A DNA stretch of 40,610 bases from Phycisphaerae bacterium (GCA_030619925.1 JAUXAL010000033.1:1-40610), one strand, 5' to 3'; positions 1 to 8,102 are shown, counted from the stretch's first letter. The notes: a model not told the origin generated them from the sequence alone. Numbers and translations are program-made.

Positions 1-45
1 CTAAAACTATAGACTAATAAGCTCCATCCGATCACACAAGAACGC

Positions 46-68
46 GCTACCTGTCATTAACAGGTAGC
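46..68. repeat. Short perfect hairpin
   Basis: GCTACCTGT at 46-54 pairs exactly with ACAGGTAGC at 60-68 across a 5-base loop. It could end transcription from a gene left of the window, but no good T run follows, so the role is open. Confidence 0.4.
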
Positions 69-154
69 TGTTTGAGTGTACTCCACGACTGCCTCGGCCG
101 CAAAGTAGATACGCCTCCGGCGGAATCGATTGAAAACGCCCCCAAAATCCCCGT

Positions 155-196
155 CAGTCTTTGGTCTTACGTCTTGAGTATTCACTCACCTACTCC
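155..196. repeat. Heptanucleotide-period tract 1
   Basis: Read in sevens from 155 the sequence is cagtctt, tggtctt, acgtctt, gagtatt, cactcac, ctactcc. The first three units keep GTCTT in phase and the later ones drift. It is one of seven tracts in this window that share a 7-base period but not one fixed unit. Confidence 0.55.
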
Positions 197-560
197 CCCA
201 CCCCACCATATATAACCACTCCCACCCCACCCGCTGCAACGTTCGATAATCTTTAGCGTTTCCTATCTTCCCTAAACTAACATAATGTTAATTTCAAAAA
301 AGTGCTAATATTTACTCATTTTTACCTAAAAAGCGCGCGTTTTTACGAATTTATACTCAATTTATACTCATTTTTCGTCATTTTTTGATGTTTTTATCTT
401 ATCCAGCTTGCCTAAGCTACGCAAAATGACACACCAATCCTCATTCTTAAACCAAAAACCAAGATCCGCAGGGAAATGAACCTAAAAAAACTGAAAAATC
501 ACCAATTTTCCCCAATTTCTGAAAATTTGAATTTCAAACGTCTGTAAATATGGGTACTTT

Positions 561-1649
561 TTACTCTGCTTTACTCAGCCGTTGAATTTGCACTTCGCGG
601 ACGTGAAGTTCCGCGGATTTGGAGCCCCCCTGCTTCGGTCCGCCTTGCAAACCAGCGGGGCCCTCGATGTACAGCCCAATTTTTCCCTTTGCAGGGCCCG
701 CTGCACGGACGGCACCGATTTCCTCTGCGTTCAGCCAGACCTGGATTCTATCGCCTTCTACCCTGACCGAGAGCGTGTTCCAGCTTTCGCGGTCAATAAG
801 GTCCTCGCGCAGGTTTACCAGGACCAGTCCCTTCCCAGGCACCGAGACACTGCCGGTAAAGGCTTCGGGTTCGCAGCTGTCGAATATCTCAATCCGTGGG
901 CCGTGCCTGGAATCTGCGGCACGCAGCCAGATTCCGGCGTGGATGGGCCACGTGGCTCGGAACGTCACCGCCAGCAGGTAGTCCTTGTACTCGACCTCGG
1001 TCCAAAGAGCGCCACCTTTGCCGTTCGCGCCGGGTGTTGCAATGATTTGGCCGCCCTTAACAACCCAGGAAGCGGCGCCCGAGGGCTGCCAGCCGGTAAG
1101 ATTACGGCCGTTGAAGGCAGCAAGCCATTCGGCAGGCTGCTCACTCTCAGACTGTGTTGCTGTCGGCTTGTGGAGGTTGTGCTTTCCGTGGCAGTCCGTG
1201 CAGACCGAATCGGTCGTGACGGTCCGGCCGTTCGGCCGCATTCGGCCACGCCATTTCTTGAAAAAGGCCTCCACCGCCACAGGGTCGGCGTGGTCCTGAC
1301 GACCATAAACAGTGCGTTGGCCGCCCGGCTTGTGGCACGAAGGATTCGAACACATCTTATTTACTTCCGCCCGGCCGAACAAAAGGTCAGGCTTGGTCAT
1401 CAGCATCTCATCGTGCATGTGCTCAGTCGAAGGGCCGTGACACTCGTCACAGGTAACACCCATACCGAGATGGTTCATCGTAAGTTCCTCGGTCTTCAAA
1501 GCAAGATGACACACGTAGCACTTGCTGTTTCCATTCGATTTTTCAGCCTGCGACCGGCCTGCAAAACAAACGTTGAACACCCAGGCAAAAGCTGTAAAAA
1601 GGAGTATCCCCGCCGCAAGATACAAATTAATTCGAGTATTCGAGCGCAC
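561..1649 (-). CDS. Multihaem cytochrome c fused to DUF1080 (3-keto-disaccharide hydrolase-like) domain
   Basis: 362 residues. A GTG start at 1649 is chosen because AAGGAGA lies just upstream. Residues 7-30 are a hydrophobic signal/anchor. Haem-binding motifs follow: CYVCH (44-48), CDECH (67-71), an atypical CX4CH (100-106) and CTDCH (150-154). From about residue 174 (FNGRNLTGW) to the end is a DUF1080 domain, a concanavalin-like fold found in planctomycete exported proteins and in 3-keto-disaccharide hydrolases. The protein should be periplasmic or membrane-anchored with three or four covalent haems. The gene lies 144 bases downstream of an aldo/keto-reductase-like gene on the same strand, so the two may be co-expressed. 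Haem motifs are seen directly; DUF1080 is a family recognition; the redox-coupled sugar role is inference. Confidence 0.85.
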   Translation of the reverse strand: MRSNTRINLYLAAGILLFTAFAWVFNVCFAGRSQAEKSNGNSKCYVCHLALKTEELTMNHLGMGVTCDECHGPSTEHMHDEMLMTKPDLLFGRAEVNKMCSNPSCHKPGGQRTVYGRQDHADPVAVEAFFKKWRGRMRPNGRTVTTDSVCTDCHGKHNLHKPTATQSESEQPAEWLAAFNGRNLTGWQPSGAASWVVKGGQIIATPGANGKGGALWTEVEYKDYLLAVTFRATWPIHAGIWLRAADSRHGPRIEIFDSCEPEAFTGSVSVPGKGLVLVNLREDLIDRESWNTLSVRVEGDRIQVWLNAEEIGAVRAAGPAKGKIGLYIEGPAGLQGGPKQGGSKSAELHVREVQIQRLSKAE

Positions 1650-1793
1650 CGGTTTTCTCCTTATATTTAGACCAAATCAAAGCGGCAGGCGTAAAATAGC
1701 ACCCGCCGCTAATCTAAACCCTATAGTATCTGACAAGCCCCGATGCAACCGCCATCCTGCCAGTCATCAAAGTTCTGATTGCTGATAAAGCGA

Positions 1794-2972
1794 CTAAACG
1801 ACTTCCCAGTCTCGCAGCCACTCGTATTCCTGGGGCAGATTAGCCCACTGCTGCTCGGTAATATCCGTCAGCCATTCTTTGTCGGCCGCCGTCATACCAA
1901 GCGAACGCGTGTAGGAAGCGCGGGCGGCGTTCTCAACCTCGTAAACCGTTGACAATCCCGGCACTGTGGCTGTAATCGCTTCGTTCGCAAGGATACACTG
2001 AAGCGTCAGCCGAGCCAGGTCATTCTCCGTCTTACTACCCACGCCCATTACCGGAAACTTGAGTTTGCCGTAGCTCTTGAAGAGACTGCCGCCGAAGTAG
2101 GGCTTAATCGTCACGACGCCCACGTCTCGCTCTATGACCGTCTCAAAAATGCTCTGAGTCTGGTCGGCCCGGTGGCCCGGATTGACCTCTTCAACATTAC
2201 CGGCTACCGGAGACCGGCCTTTTACCTTGGTCTTTGCGCTGCAGGGGAAGATTATCATCTCGAATTCAGGGTACTTGTTTAAGACGTGTTCGAACCAGGG
2301 ACGGCAATGAGAAGACATGCCGAGATGCCGAACCTTCCCGGCCTTGTGCAGCTTGTCGAAGGTCTCGATCAGGGCTTCAACTTCGGGATCGGTGTTGAGC
2401 TCATTGGTATTGAGGCGTCCCGCCATCTTGGCCTGGGGCCGCCAGATGTCGAGATAATCGGTCTTGAGCAGGCGCAGGCATTCTTCGACGTTATGTGTCT
2501 GGTCCTTAACGTTACACCGATCGGGCCCGCGCGGGCCGAGGTTGTGGATATCGGCTCCGACGTACATTTTGTCGCGGCGTCCCTTGAGGGCCGCCCCGTA
2601 GCACAGACACTCGGCCGCGGTGGTGATGTCCAGGTAGTTGATGCCGACGTCGATGCAGGCGCCGACAACGTCGGTGCGGTTCCTGGCAACGTCGTCAGGC
2701 ACTTCCTCGTTGGCGAAATGGTCCCAGTACCGGCCGGCGTTACGATTCTTCCAGTGGCCGCCCAGGCTGACCTCTGAAACCATCAGGTTTGTTTTGCCCA
2801 GCCGGCGATAGTGCATTTTCGGATTGTAGTTCAGTATCTTCGATGTATCAGCCGGCTTCGTAGTATCGCAGGGTCTGCATCCCTCGCCCGCCAGTGCACC
2901 GACAATTGTCCCCACGGCCGCCAGAGAAGTGTTACGCATGAAGTCTCTTCTTGAAAGCTTATCGTTCTTCAT
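1794..2972 (-). CDS. Tat-exported aldo/keto reductase family protein
   Basis: 392 residues from ATG with GGGAGA upstream. The N-terminus carries a Tat motif (SRRDFM) and a hydrophobic stretch to about residue 30, so export of a folded protein is expected. The barrel shows AKR landmarks: YRRLGKTNLMVSEVSLGG at the start of the domain, NYLDITTAAE, and LKTDYLDIW. In ordinary AKRs the catalytic set is Asp-Tyr-Lys-His. Here the Asp is kept, but the Tyr, Lys and His positions appear to be Ala, Asp and Gln by eye alignment, so classical carbonyl reduction is doubtful. It lies upstream of the cytochrome/DUF1080 gene on the same strand and is divergent from the C10 peptidase gene. Family assignment is firm; activity and substrate are unknown. 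Confidence 0.85.
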   Translation of the reverse strand: MKNDKLSRRDFMRNTSLAAVGTIVGALAGEGCRPCDTTKPADTSKILNYNPKMHYRRLGKTNLMVSEVSLGGHWKNRNAGRYWDHFANEEVPDDVARNRTDVVGACIDVGINYLDITTAAECLCYGAALKGRRDKMYVGADIHNLGPRGPDRCNVKDQTHNVEECLRLLKTDYLDIWRPQAKMAGRLNTNELNTDPEVEALIETFDKLHKAGKVRHLGMSSHCRPWFEHVLNKYPEFEMIIFPCSAKTKVKGRSPVAGNVEEVNPGHRADQTQSIFETVIERDVGVVTIKPYFGGSLFKSYGKLKFPVMGVGSKTENDLARLTLQCILANEAITATVPGLSTVYEVENAARASYTRSLGMTAADKEWLTDITEQQWANLPQEYEWLRDWEVV

Positions 2973-3162
2973 AGGTTATCTCCCTTTCAATTCGAGCCGG
3001 CTTTAACACTATTGCCCGCACTAAACGGGAATTTGCCAAACAGCCAACTCTAAACTTTTACAATCAAAATTTAGCACTCAACATGATGACAGAATCGCCG
3101 AAAAATGTCAACACTATTTACACTCTTTCTTACCAGCGTTTCAGGATTCTGCGTGAATGTTC

Positions 3163-3190
3163 TTGACAACAAAACGTAAAAGTGTATCAT
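3163..3190 (+). promoter_or_regulatory. Sigma70-type promoter of the C10 peptidase gene
   Basis: TTGACA at 3163-3168 and TATCAT at 3185-3190 are separated by 16 bases. The sequence between them aligns with the promoter at 28034-28061 (CGTAAAAGTGTAT against CGTGAAAAGAGTAT), which supports it by conservation. Confidence 0.7.
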
Positions 3191-3225
3191 ATAGTTATAA
3201 TTATCTTTCGCTGCCTTCAAAGCAC

Positions 3226-3324
3226 TAAAAGGAGGAGCAAAATACAAGTCATTTTATTTGAGATTGTACAGCTCTTACAGCGGTGGTATTGTTGCGCATT
3301 TGGTACGCCTTAAATATTAACAAT
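3226..3324 (+). promoter_or_regulatory. Conserved 5' leader, copy 1
   Basis: It begins with a strong AAAAGGAGG that has no ATG at normal distance (the aligned codon is ATA at 3242). It then matches copy 2 at 28094-28185, with identical blocks CTTACAGCGGT, GCAT and GGTACGCC, then TAAATA after one variable base. AATA (3241-3244) could pair with TATT (3315-3318), at the position where copy 2 has GGGTAT/ATACCC. The 3' end carries AAATATTAACAAT, also found upstream of both Kelch genes. It could be a structured RNA, a leader-peptide gene or a duplicated control region; the sequence does not decide. Confidence 0.6.
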
Positions 3325-3345
3325 CTCTTTTTGGCAGAAGAGAAA

Positions 3346-4920
3346 ATGAAACGAAGAGACATCGTTTTTATCAGTGCCTTGGTTGTGCTGCAATTGTGCT
3401 GCAGCAGCTTATGGGCACGGCCGACAACGGCGTACGAAGCGGAAATGGTAGTGACAGGTTGGCTCAAGGCCGATCCCCGACCGCTCGACACGGCCCTGGC
3501 GCCAGAGGTGATGATGGTCGAGACCTTCACCGATGACTATGGTGAGCCGGCTTATTACATCGTCTATTTGCAGTCGTCCGGATTTGTGATTGTCTCGGCA
3601 GACGATTTGGTTGAGCCGATTATCGGTTTTGCCGACGACGGCATCTTTGACCCCTCACTTGATAACCCGTTAGGGGCATTAGTAACCAACGACCTTAACG
3701 GGCGAATCGCGGCGGTTCGCAGTACATTTAGCGTGCTGACAATGACCCCACAGGCGGTAGTCAGCGAGACCCAGAAGAAATGGAGACGCTTTATCAGCCT
3801 TGGAGAGGCTCCCCCCCGGCTTTCTTACAAAAGCAAGAAAGGGGGTGGGTTTGGCTTAATGGGCCTGACCTCAATCTCCGACTCCAATGTCCGCGTGGTC
3901 CCGCTGGTGAAAAGCAAATGGGGGCAGGGTGATGTCTGCGGCAAGAACTGCTATAACTACTACACGCCCAATAACTATCCTTGCGGCTGTGGTGCCACAG
4001 CGATGGCCCAGTTAATTCGTTATCATCAGCACCCCACCACAGGGATAGGTGTACATGAATTTACGATTAAAGTTGATGGCGTCGAGCAAACAGCTTACAC
4101 GCGCGGAGGCGACGGTTCCGGCGGGCCGTATCGCTGGAGCGATATGGTACTGGCGCCCGATTGCAGCATGAGCGAAACGCAGCGACAGGCCATCGGAGCG
4201 CTTTGCTATGATGCAGGCGTTGCTCTCATGATAGCATACTCGGCTGACGGGTCCTCGGTAGGCACATGGGCTACAGCGGAGGCGGCTAAGACTGTCTTCA
4301 AGTATAGCCATGCGGTCATAGGCTACAATTTGGATTTCCTTAGTTGGAGCCTTCGCAATATCGGTCCAGGGTTGAACGGCATGGTCAACCCCAACCTCGA
4401 TGCCAACAATCCTGTAATGCTCGTCATTTTTCACAGCGAAGAAGACTCTGGGCACGCTGTTTTGTGCGACGGATACGGCTATAACTCTTCAACGCTCTAC
4501 CACCATCTTAATATGGGCTGGTACGGTTGGTACGATGCATGGTACAACCTGCCCACTATTAGTTCCGACCCTCCTTTTAACGTTGTTGATGGATGCATCT
4601 ACAATATTTTCACTTCCGGTTCAGGCGAGATAATCAGCGGGCGGGTTACCGATATATCCGGTAACCCTATCAACGGAGCTACGGTCACCGCGCAAAATGG
4701 CAAGGACCCCTATACTGCGGTAACAAACAGCAGGGGTATCTATGCCCTGGTGAGAGTTAACTCAGAATCGACTTACACCGTCAGCGTAGTGAAGTCGGGG
4801 TACAATTTTACACCTCAGGTTGTGACTACAGGAACATCCAGCGAGGGTAGCGATGTTTCGGGAAACAGATGGGAGATCGATTTTGTCGAGTCCTATATGT
4901 CTCCTCTGGAGGAACTTTGA
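3346..4920 (+). CDS. C10 (streptopain-type) cysteine peptidase, N-terminal part of a frameshifted modular protein
   Basis: 524 residues from the ATG at 3346, chosen over the in-frame GTG at 3283 because a signal peptide (MKRRDIVFISALVVLQLC...) starts there and AGAAGAG lies just upstream. Residues 30-190 are a propeptide-like region. The C10 peptidase follows: VVPLVKSKWGQ, then the nucleophile Cys215 in GCGATAMAQ, and the catalytic His370 in GHAVLCDGYG followed by the usual NMGWYGW. A carboxypeptidase-regulatory-like (Cna-B type) domain begins near EIISGRVTD. The frame stops at 4920, but the protein plainly continues in the next frame (NFETGDFSK at 4913). One extra G in GGAGG at 4908-4912 would explain this. 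The enzyme is predicted to be secreted and self-processed. Frameshift versus assembly error cannot be told from one sequence. Confidence 0.88.
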   Translation: MKRRDIVFISALVVLQLCCSSLWARPTTAYEAEMVVTGWLKADPRPLDTALAPEVMMVETFTDDYGEPAYYIVYLQSSGFVIVSADDLVEPIIGFADDGIFDPSLDNPLGALVTNDLNGRIAAVRSTFSVLTMTPQAVVSETQKKWRRFISLGEAPPRLSYKSKKGGGFGLMGLTSISDSNVRVVPLVKSKWGQGDVCGKNCYNYYTPNNYPCGCGATAMAQLIRYHQHPTTGIGVHEFTIKVDGVEQTAYTRGGDGSGGPYRWSDMVLAPDCSMSETQRQAIGALCYDAGVALMIAYSADGSSVGTWATAEAAKTVFKYSHAVIGYNLDFLSWSLRNIGPGLNGMVNPNLDANNPVMLVIFHSEEDSGHAVLCDGYGYNSSTLYHHLNMGWYGWYDAWYNLPTISSDPPFNVVDGCIYNIFTSGSGEIISGRVTDISGNPINGATVTAQNGKDPYTAVTNSRGIYALVRVNSESTYTVSVVKSGYNFTPQVVTTGTSSEGSDVSGNRWEIDFVESYMSPLEEL

Positions 4921-6310
4921 AACGGGTGATTTCAGCAAATGCACGTGGGAACATGCTGGAGATGCCAGTTGGACCATCACATCGCGCCAGAAGCATTCTG
5001 GAACTTATAGCACCGAAGCCGGCACTATTGAGGATGATGGAAGTACCGCCCTGAAGGTAACACTTGATTGTGTATCGGGCAATATCACCTTCTGTCGCAA
5101 GGTTTCTTCGGAGTCAGGCCGTGACTATTTGAAATTTTACATCGACGGAGTGGAGAAGGACAAGTGGTCAGGCAATAAGGATTGGGCCGAGGTGTCCTTC
5201 GGCGTGACAGCGGGGACAAGAACCTTTGAGTGGACCTATTCAAAGGACGGTTCCGACTCCGGAGGCGAAGATACTGTGTGGATTGATGATATAGAATTTC
5301 CAGTCGCTACTGCCCCCAAGATCGCCTCTAATCCCTACCCGGCTGATGGTGCCAAATATCGGGACACATCTGTTAATCTTCAGTGGTCAGCGGGGGCTGA
5401 TGCAGTCTCGCACAATGTGTATTTCGGCGAGAATTTTGCCGATGTGAACGACGGCACCGCGGGTACGGTCCGAGGCAACCAGACCGCAACATCATTTCGT
5501 GTTGGCTCTCATAGAGACCTTTATTATCCGAACGGTCTTGTTCCAGGCACGACATACTACTGGCGGATAGATGAGGTCGAAGCCCGCGGTACAATACACG
5601 CGGGCGATGTCTGGAGCTTCTCAATAACACCGGATATACCCATTACTGATCCTGATCTTCTTTGCTGGTGGAAGTTTGATGAGACATCCGGTACCACCGC
5701 CAGTGACTCGAGTAGAAATGGGCGCGATGGCACCCTCATGGGTAACCCACAGTGGGTGCCAGGGAATATCAACGGTGCGCTGGAGTTCGGTGGTGACGGC
5801 GACCACGTGGTTGACGAGGACGGTGAGAACTACCTGAATGGTTTGAGCGCCTTAACGGTCTGCATGTGGATCAAATCTGATCTGACTACCACGGATAAAG
5901 GTTTCATCAACTGCGAGGACCCCGACGGCGGTGACAACGTAATTACTATGCGTTATGACCGATCCGGTGTAAATTTCGGAGGCTCGAACGTACTTAAGAT
6001 GGCAGTGACATCAACGCCAGGCGGTGAACAGCAATTAGAAAGCTCCAGCAACCTTCAGACCACCGAGTGGCAGCACGTTGCGATGACCTGGAGCGGCGGA
6101 AACCTAATAAGGTTCTACATTAACGGAGTGGAGGACACACCGTCAGGTCGCAACGGTCCGAACAACGCCGGTACTGTCAGCGGCTGCACGAAGTTGATTA
6201 TTGGCAAGGGCGCCAAAGATTCGGGCGGAGGGTGGGACGGCCTGATTGACGATGTCCGCATCTATAACAAGGCGCTGACGCTGGAAGAGATTAGGCAGAT
6301 TATAAGTTGA
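4853..6310 (+). CDS. C-terminal part of the frameshifted peptidase: FN3-like and LamG domains
   Basis: The open frame begins at 4853, but real homology starts at about 4913 (NFETGDFSK), where it joins the C10 peptidase frame if one G is removed from 4908-4912. Domains in order: a jelly-roll or CUB-like segment (GDFSKCTWEHAGDASW to VWIDDIEF), an FN3-like module (NPYPADGAKYRD ... YYWRIDEV ... WSFSI) and a LamG/concanavalin domain (LLCWWKFDETSGT ... IDDVRIYNKALTLEE). The same FN3-like module occurs twice in the metallophosphoesterase at 18024-19700. These modules usually bind carbohydrate or anchor proteins at the surface. No signal peptide or ribosome site supports independent translation, so it is either the tail of a broken gene or needs a frameshift to be made. 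Confidence 0.8.
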   Translation: MFRETDGRSILSSPICLLWRNFETGDFSKCTWEHAGDASWTITSRQKHSGTYSTEAGTIEDDGSTALKVTLDCVSGNITFCRKVSSESGRDYLKFYIDGVEKDKWSGNKDWAEVSFGVTAGTRTFEWTYSKDGSDSGGEDTVWIDDIEFPVATAPKIASNPYPADGAKYRDTSVNLQWSAGADAVSHNVYFGENFADVNDGTAGTVRGNQTATSFRVGSHRDLYYPNGLVPGTTYYWRIDEVEARGTIHAGDVWSFSITPDIPITDPDLLCWWKFDETSGTTASDSSRNGRDGTLMGNPQWVPGNINGALEFGGDGDHVVDEDGENYLNGLSALTVCMWIKSDLTTTDKGFINCEDPDGGDNVITMRYDRSGVNFGGSNVLKMAVTSTPGGEQQLESSSNLQTTEWQHVAMTWSGGNLIRFYINGVEDTPSGRNGPNNAGTVSGCTKLIIGKGAKDSGGGWDGLIDDVRIYNKALTLEEIRQIIS

Positions 6311-6379
6311 GAGGGTATCAAGAAGCGATGCTTGCAATGACGAGGAAAAGCAGGAGATTCCGCATCAAGTAATGGAGGA

Positions 6380-6745
6380 TTATTTTGCCGCTTGAGCCTG
6401 CTGTTGCTCTTCGGGCGTTTCCAAAGGTGCTTTATCGGGTTCGGAGTCCTTCTTAAACTGCTTAAGCGATTGGGGCTCAGCCACTCTGCGGTAGCCCAGT
6501 GCCTTTATGACCTCAAGAACCTCCGTCCAGGTGGGAAAAGGTCTTGCATTTCTTCGTTTATATTCGTCAATGGCCATAAGAAACTCAAACTGCTCGTCGG
6601 ACATTTGCCCTTGTTCAGCAGCTTTTCGCTCATTCGTCAACCGTCTGCCGGGTCCTCTCCGACGGTCCAGCCCTAAACGTCTGTCGACAACACTTTGCCT
6701 GCGGTCGCTGCCGCTACGACGCTCTGGAAAATGTTCCTTATCCAT
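6380..6745 (-). CDS. Small Arg-rich conserved hypothetical protein
   Basis: 121 residues. The N-terminal 40 residues are a run of RRSGSDRR / [10 protein letters not shown] / GPGRR segments, strongly basic and probably disordered. Residues 48-90 ([15 protein letters not shown] ... [20 protein letters not shown]) look like a compact helical domain. The tail is charged and Gln/Ala-rich. No signal peptide or membrane segment is seen, so it should be cytoplasmic, and the basic segment could bind nucleic acid. The function is not recognised. It is convergent with the LamG frame 69 bases away and lies downstream of the DUF2007-like gene on the same strand, close to a histone-like gene. Confidence 0.7.
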   Translation of the reverse strand: MDKEHFPERRSGSDRRQSVVDRRLGLDRRRGPGRRLTNERKAAEQGQMSDEQFEFLMAIDEYKRRNARPFPTWTEVLEVIKALGYRRVAEPQSLKQFKKDSEPDKAPLETPEEQQQAQAAK

Positions 6746-6857
6746 TTATATTAAACCTGCGTTCTTTCCACTTTGTTGACTTGCGGATGTGTAAAACAGT
6801 TAATAAGCAGACCGGCAGAATTATGCTATGCTGTATAGCGTTAAAATTCACCGAAGA

Positions 6858-7178
6858 TCAAAAGTCATCTTCTAAAAGGTCACTGTCGAAATCGGCCTCT
6901 CTCTCATCTTCCAATGCAAGATCGTAGAAATCATCATAGGCGTGCTGCGACTCGATTATTACGTGTGCTTCATCAAGAAAATCTTCGGGAACCATTACAG
7001 CAATTTCTTTAGAAGCTAATGAGTGTTCATGCTGCTCACTTATGGCAGCAGGAATATCGTTAACTTCCAGCAGAGCTTTGTAGTTTCCGGCCTGCTCCAA
7101 ATCCTCGACAAAAGCAACAGCAACAAAGCCTTGCACTTTGGCCTGCGATTTTTGAGCTTTTTTGGAACGCTTTGTCAT
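6858..7178 (-). CDS. DUF2007-like putative signal-transducing protein
   Basis: 106 residues. The ATG at 7178 is preferred to the upstream in-frame one at 7223 because GGAGGAAT sits six bases before it. The first 15 residues are Lys-rich (MTKRSKKAQKSQ). Residues 17-80 fit the DUF2007 pattern: a beta-strand (VAVAFVED), a helix that picks up a ligand-side loop (NYKALLEVNDIPAAI), and a second strand-helix unit (IAVMVPEDFLDEAHVIIE). The C-terminus is very acidic (DEREADFDSDLLEDDF). It is cytoplasmic. The family has no well-defined function; the match is by eye and moderate. Confidence 0.7.
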   Translation of the reverse strand: MTKRSKKAQKSQAKVQGFVAVAFVEDLEQAGNYKALLEVNDIPAAISEQHEHSLASKEIAVMVPEDFLDEAHVIIESQHAYDDFYDLALEDEREADFDSDLLEDDF

Positions 7179-7557
7179 TTTATTCCTCCGCAACAAACTG
7201 GGTTCGGCTCCGAACCCTTCCAAACGCCCTTTTCCGCGTTTGGGGTCCTGCTTACTCTGTCCTATCGCAGTGGGACGAGCCTTAAAAGACCTTTCATCCA
7301 GCTTTTTTCGTCAAAATAGACCTCATAAATTATCAAAAATCCCGAACCCGTAAGAAAAAATCTGGTTTGTGGATTTGGCTCTCGTAACCACTTTTTTTGA
7401 CTGTCGGCAGCATAATTACAAAAATTTAGTGTTTGAGCGTATTTTTTTGTTGCAAATTCTGTTGGTTGTCTGTAATAACGACGCTTGACAAAGTACCGGA
7501 TTTAGGGATTGGACGCCGGACTGTTACAATTTAACTCTAACAGGAAGGATTTTTAGA
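7179..7557. other. Divergent intergenic region upstream of the histone-like gene
   Basis: It lies between the minus-strand DUF2007-like gene and the plus-strand histone-like gene. It is AT-rich from 7350, with a TTGACA at 7485-7490 but no well-spaced -10. No repeat or RNA gene was recognised. Confidence 0.5.
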
Positions 7558-7740
7558 ATGGCAAAGAAAGAGTCTTTGGTTGTAGCCAGTAAAATTAAGG
7601 CCTACATCAAGAGCAAAAAGATGATGACCTCATCCGATGCGCTCGGAGCAATCAGCGATAAGGTCTATTGTATTCTCGATGACGCTATTGCCCGAACCAA
7701 GGCCAACCGTCGCAGCACGGTCAAGCCGCACGACCTGTAG
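7558..7740 (+). CDS. Single-fold bacterial histone-like protein
   Basis: 60 residues from ATG with AGGAAGGA upstream. The sequence follows the histone-fold plan of the short bacterial histones (Bdellovibrio Bd0055 type): helix 1 in VVASKIKAYIKSK, a loop MMTSS, the long central helix SDALGAISDKVYCILDDAIART, then the L2 signature NRRSTVKPHDL, close to the GRKTIKAEDI of archaeal histones. Archaeal histones run on for about 10 more residues as helix 3; here the protein stops right after HDL, so helix 3 is missing or vestigial. It is Lys/Arg-rich and small, as expected for a nucleoid protein that dimerises on DNA. It is monocistronic, with a strong hairpin 100 bases downstream. The assignment rests on pattern, not on a database search. 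Confidence 0.8.
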   Translation: MAKKESLVVASKIKAYIKSKKMMTSSDALGAISDKVYCILDDAIARTKANRRSTVKPHDL

Positions 7741-7841
7741 AGGTCGTTAGAACCCATTCGTCGCTTCGCTTCCAACGGAGCAGGTGGGTTATTGGCTAAC
7801 ATCTTTTGGGCACACATCTTACGTTTGCGGCAGCGTTATTT

Positions 7842-7885
7842 AAAGTAAGCCGTTCCGCTTTTTCAACGGCGGAACGGTTTACTTT
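7842..7885 (+). terminator. Long hairpin downstream of the histone-like gene
   Basis: AAAGTAAGCCGTTCCGC (7842-7858) pairs with GGCGGAACGGTTTACTTT (7868-7885) through an A/T-rich loop, about 17 pairs with few interruptions. It lies about 100 bases after the stop codon. No long T run follows on the plus strand beyond TTTACTTTA, so it may also stabilise the message or serve both directions. Confidence 0.6.
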
Positions 7886-8001
7886 ACTGATGTTTGCAAA
7901 ACAAATAGGTATATCCGGCTACGGTGTGCTCCGCCACGACGAGTTGTGAAAACAAGACCCCTGCTTCGTACTTCCGCAGAGCAGCAAGCAAGCTTGTACG
8001 T

Positions 8002-8065
8002 GCCTGCACCTGCGCTTGCGCAGGTATAGGTGCCCACAGCCCCGTCTTGCCCGCAAGTGCAGGCA
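8002..8065. repeat. GC-rich compound hairpin
   Basis: TGCCTGCAC (8002-8010) pairs exactly with GTGCAGGCA (8057-8065). Inside is a second perfect hairpin, CTGCGC tt GCGCAG (8011-8024). A related GC-rich palindrome, CCTGCGCGGGCGCAGG, is found near 30188. Confidence 0.55.
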
Positions 8066-8102
8066 AACAGATTATTTTCAACACCCCCCAAACAAGTTTG
8101 TG

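Larger units (their letters stand above)
1..560. other. AT-rich intergenic region at the left edge
   Basis: No gene is supported here. It is AT-rich, with phrases such as TTTATACTCA and TTTACTCATTTTT occurring more than once between 300 and 390. A 9-bp perfect stem (GCTACCTGT / ACAGGTAGC) lies at 46-68 and a heptad tract at 155-196. The minus-strand cytochrome/DUF1080 gene ends at 561, so its 3' untranslated region lies here. No clear GC stem followed by a T run was found for it. Confidence 0.6.
2973..3345. other. Divergent intergenic region with promoter and structured leader
   Basis: This separates the minus-strand AKR-like gene from the plus-strand peptidase gene. Its right half holds a sigma70-type promoter and a leader closely related to the one at 28034-28185. 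The left part (2990-3160) is AT-rich without a recognised element. Confidence 0.6.

Noticed and set aside
582-1670. 362-residue plus-strand open frame opposite the cytochrome/DUF1080 gene
   Set aside because: It is the antisense of a gene with clear haem motifs and a signal peptide, has no family resemblance and no ribosome site.
3163-3324. Known riboswitch classes (c-di-GMP-I, fluoride, ZTP, SAM) in the shared leader
   Set aside because: None of their conserved cores was recognised in either copy; called an unassigned leader instead.
7485-7530. Promoter TTGACA...TACAAT for the histone-like gene
   Set aside because: The two boxes are 34 bases apart, far outside the workable spacing.
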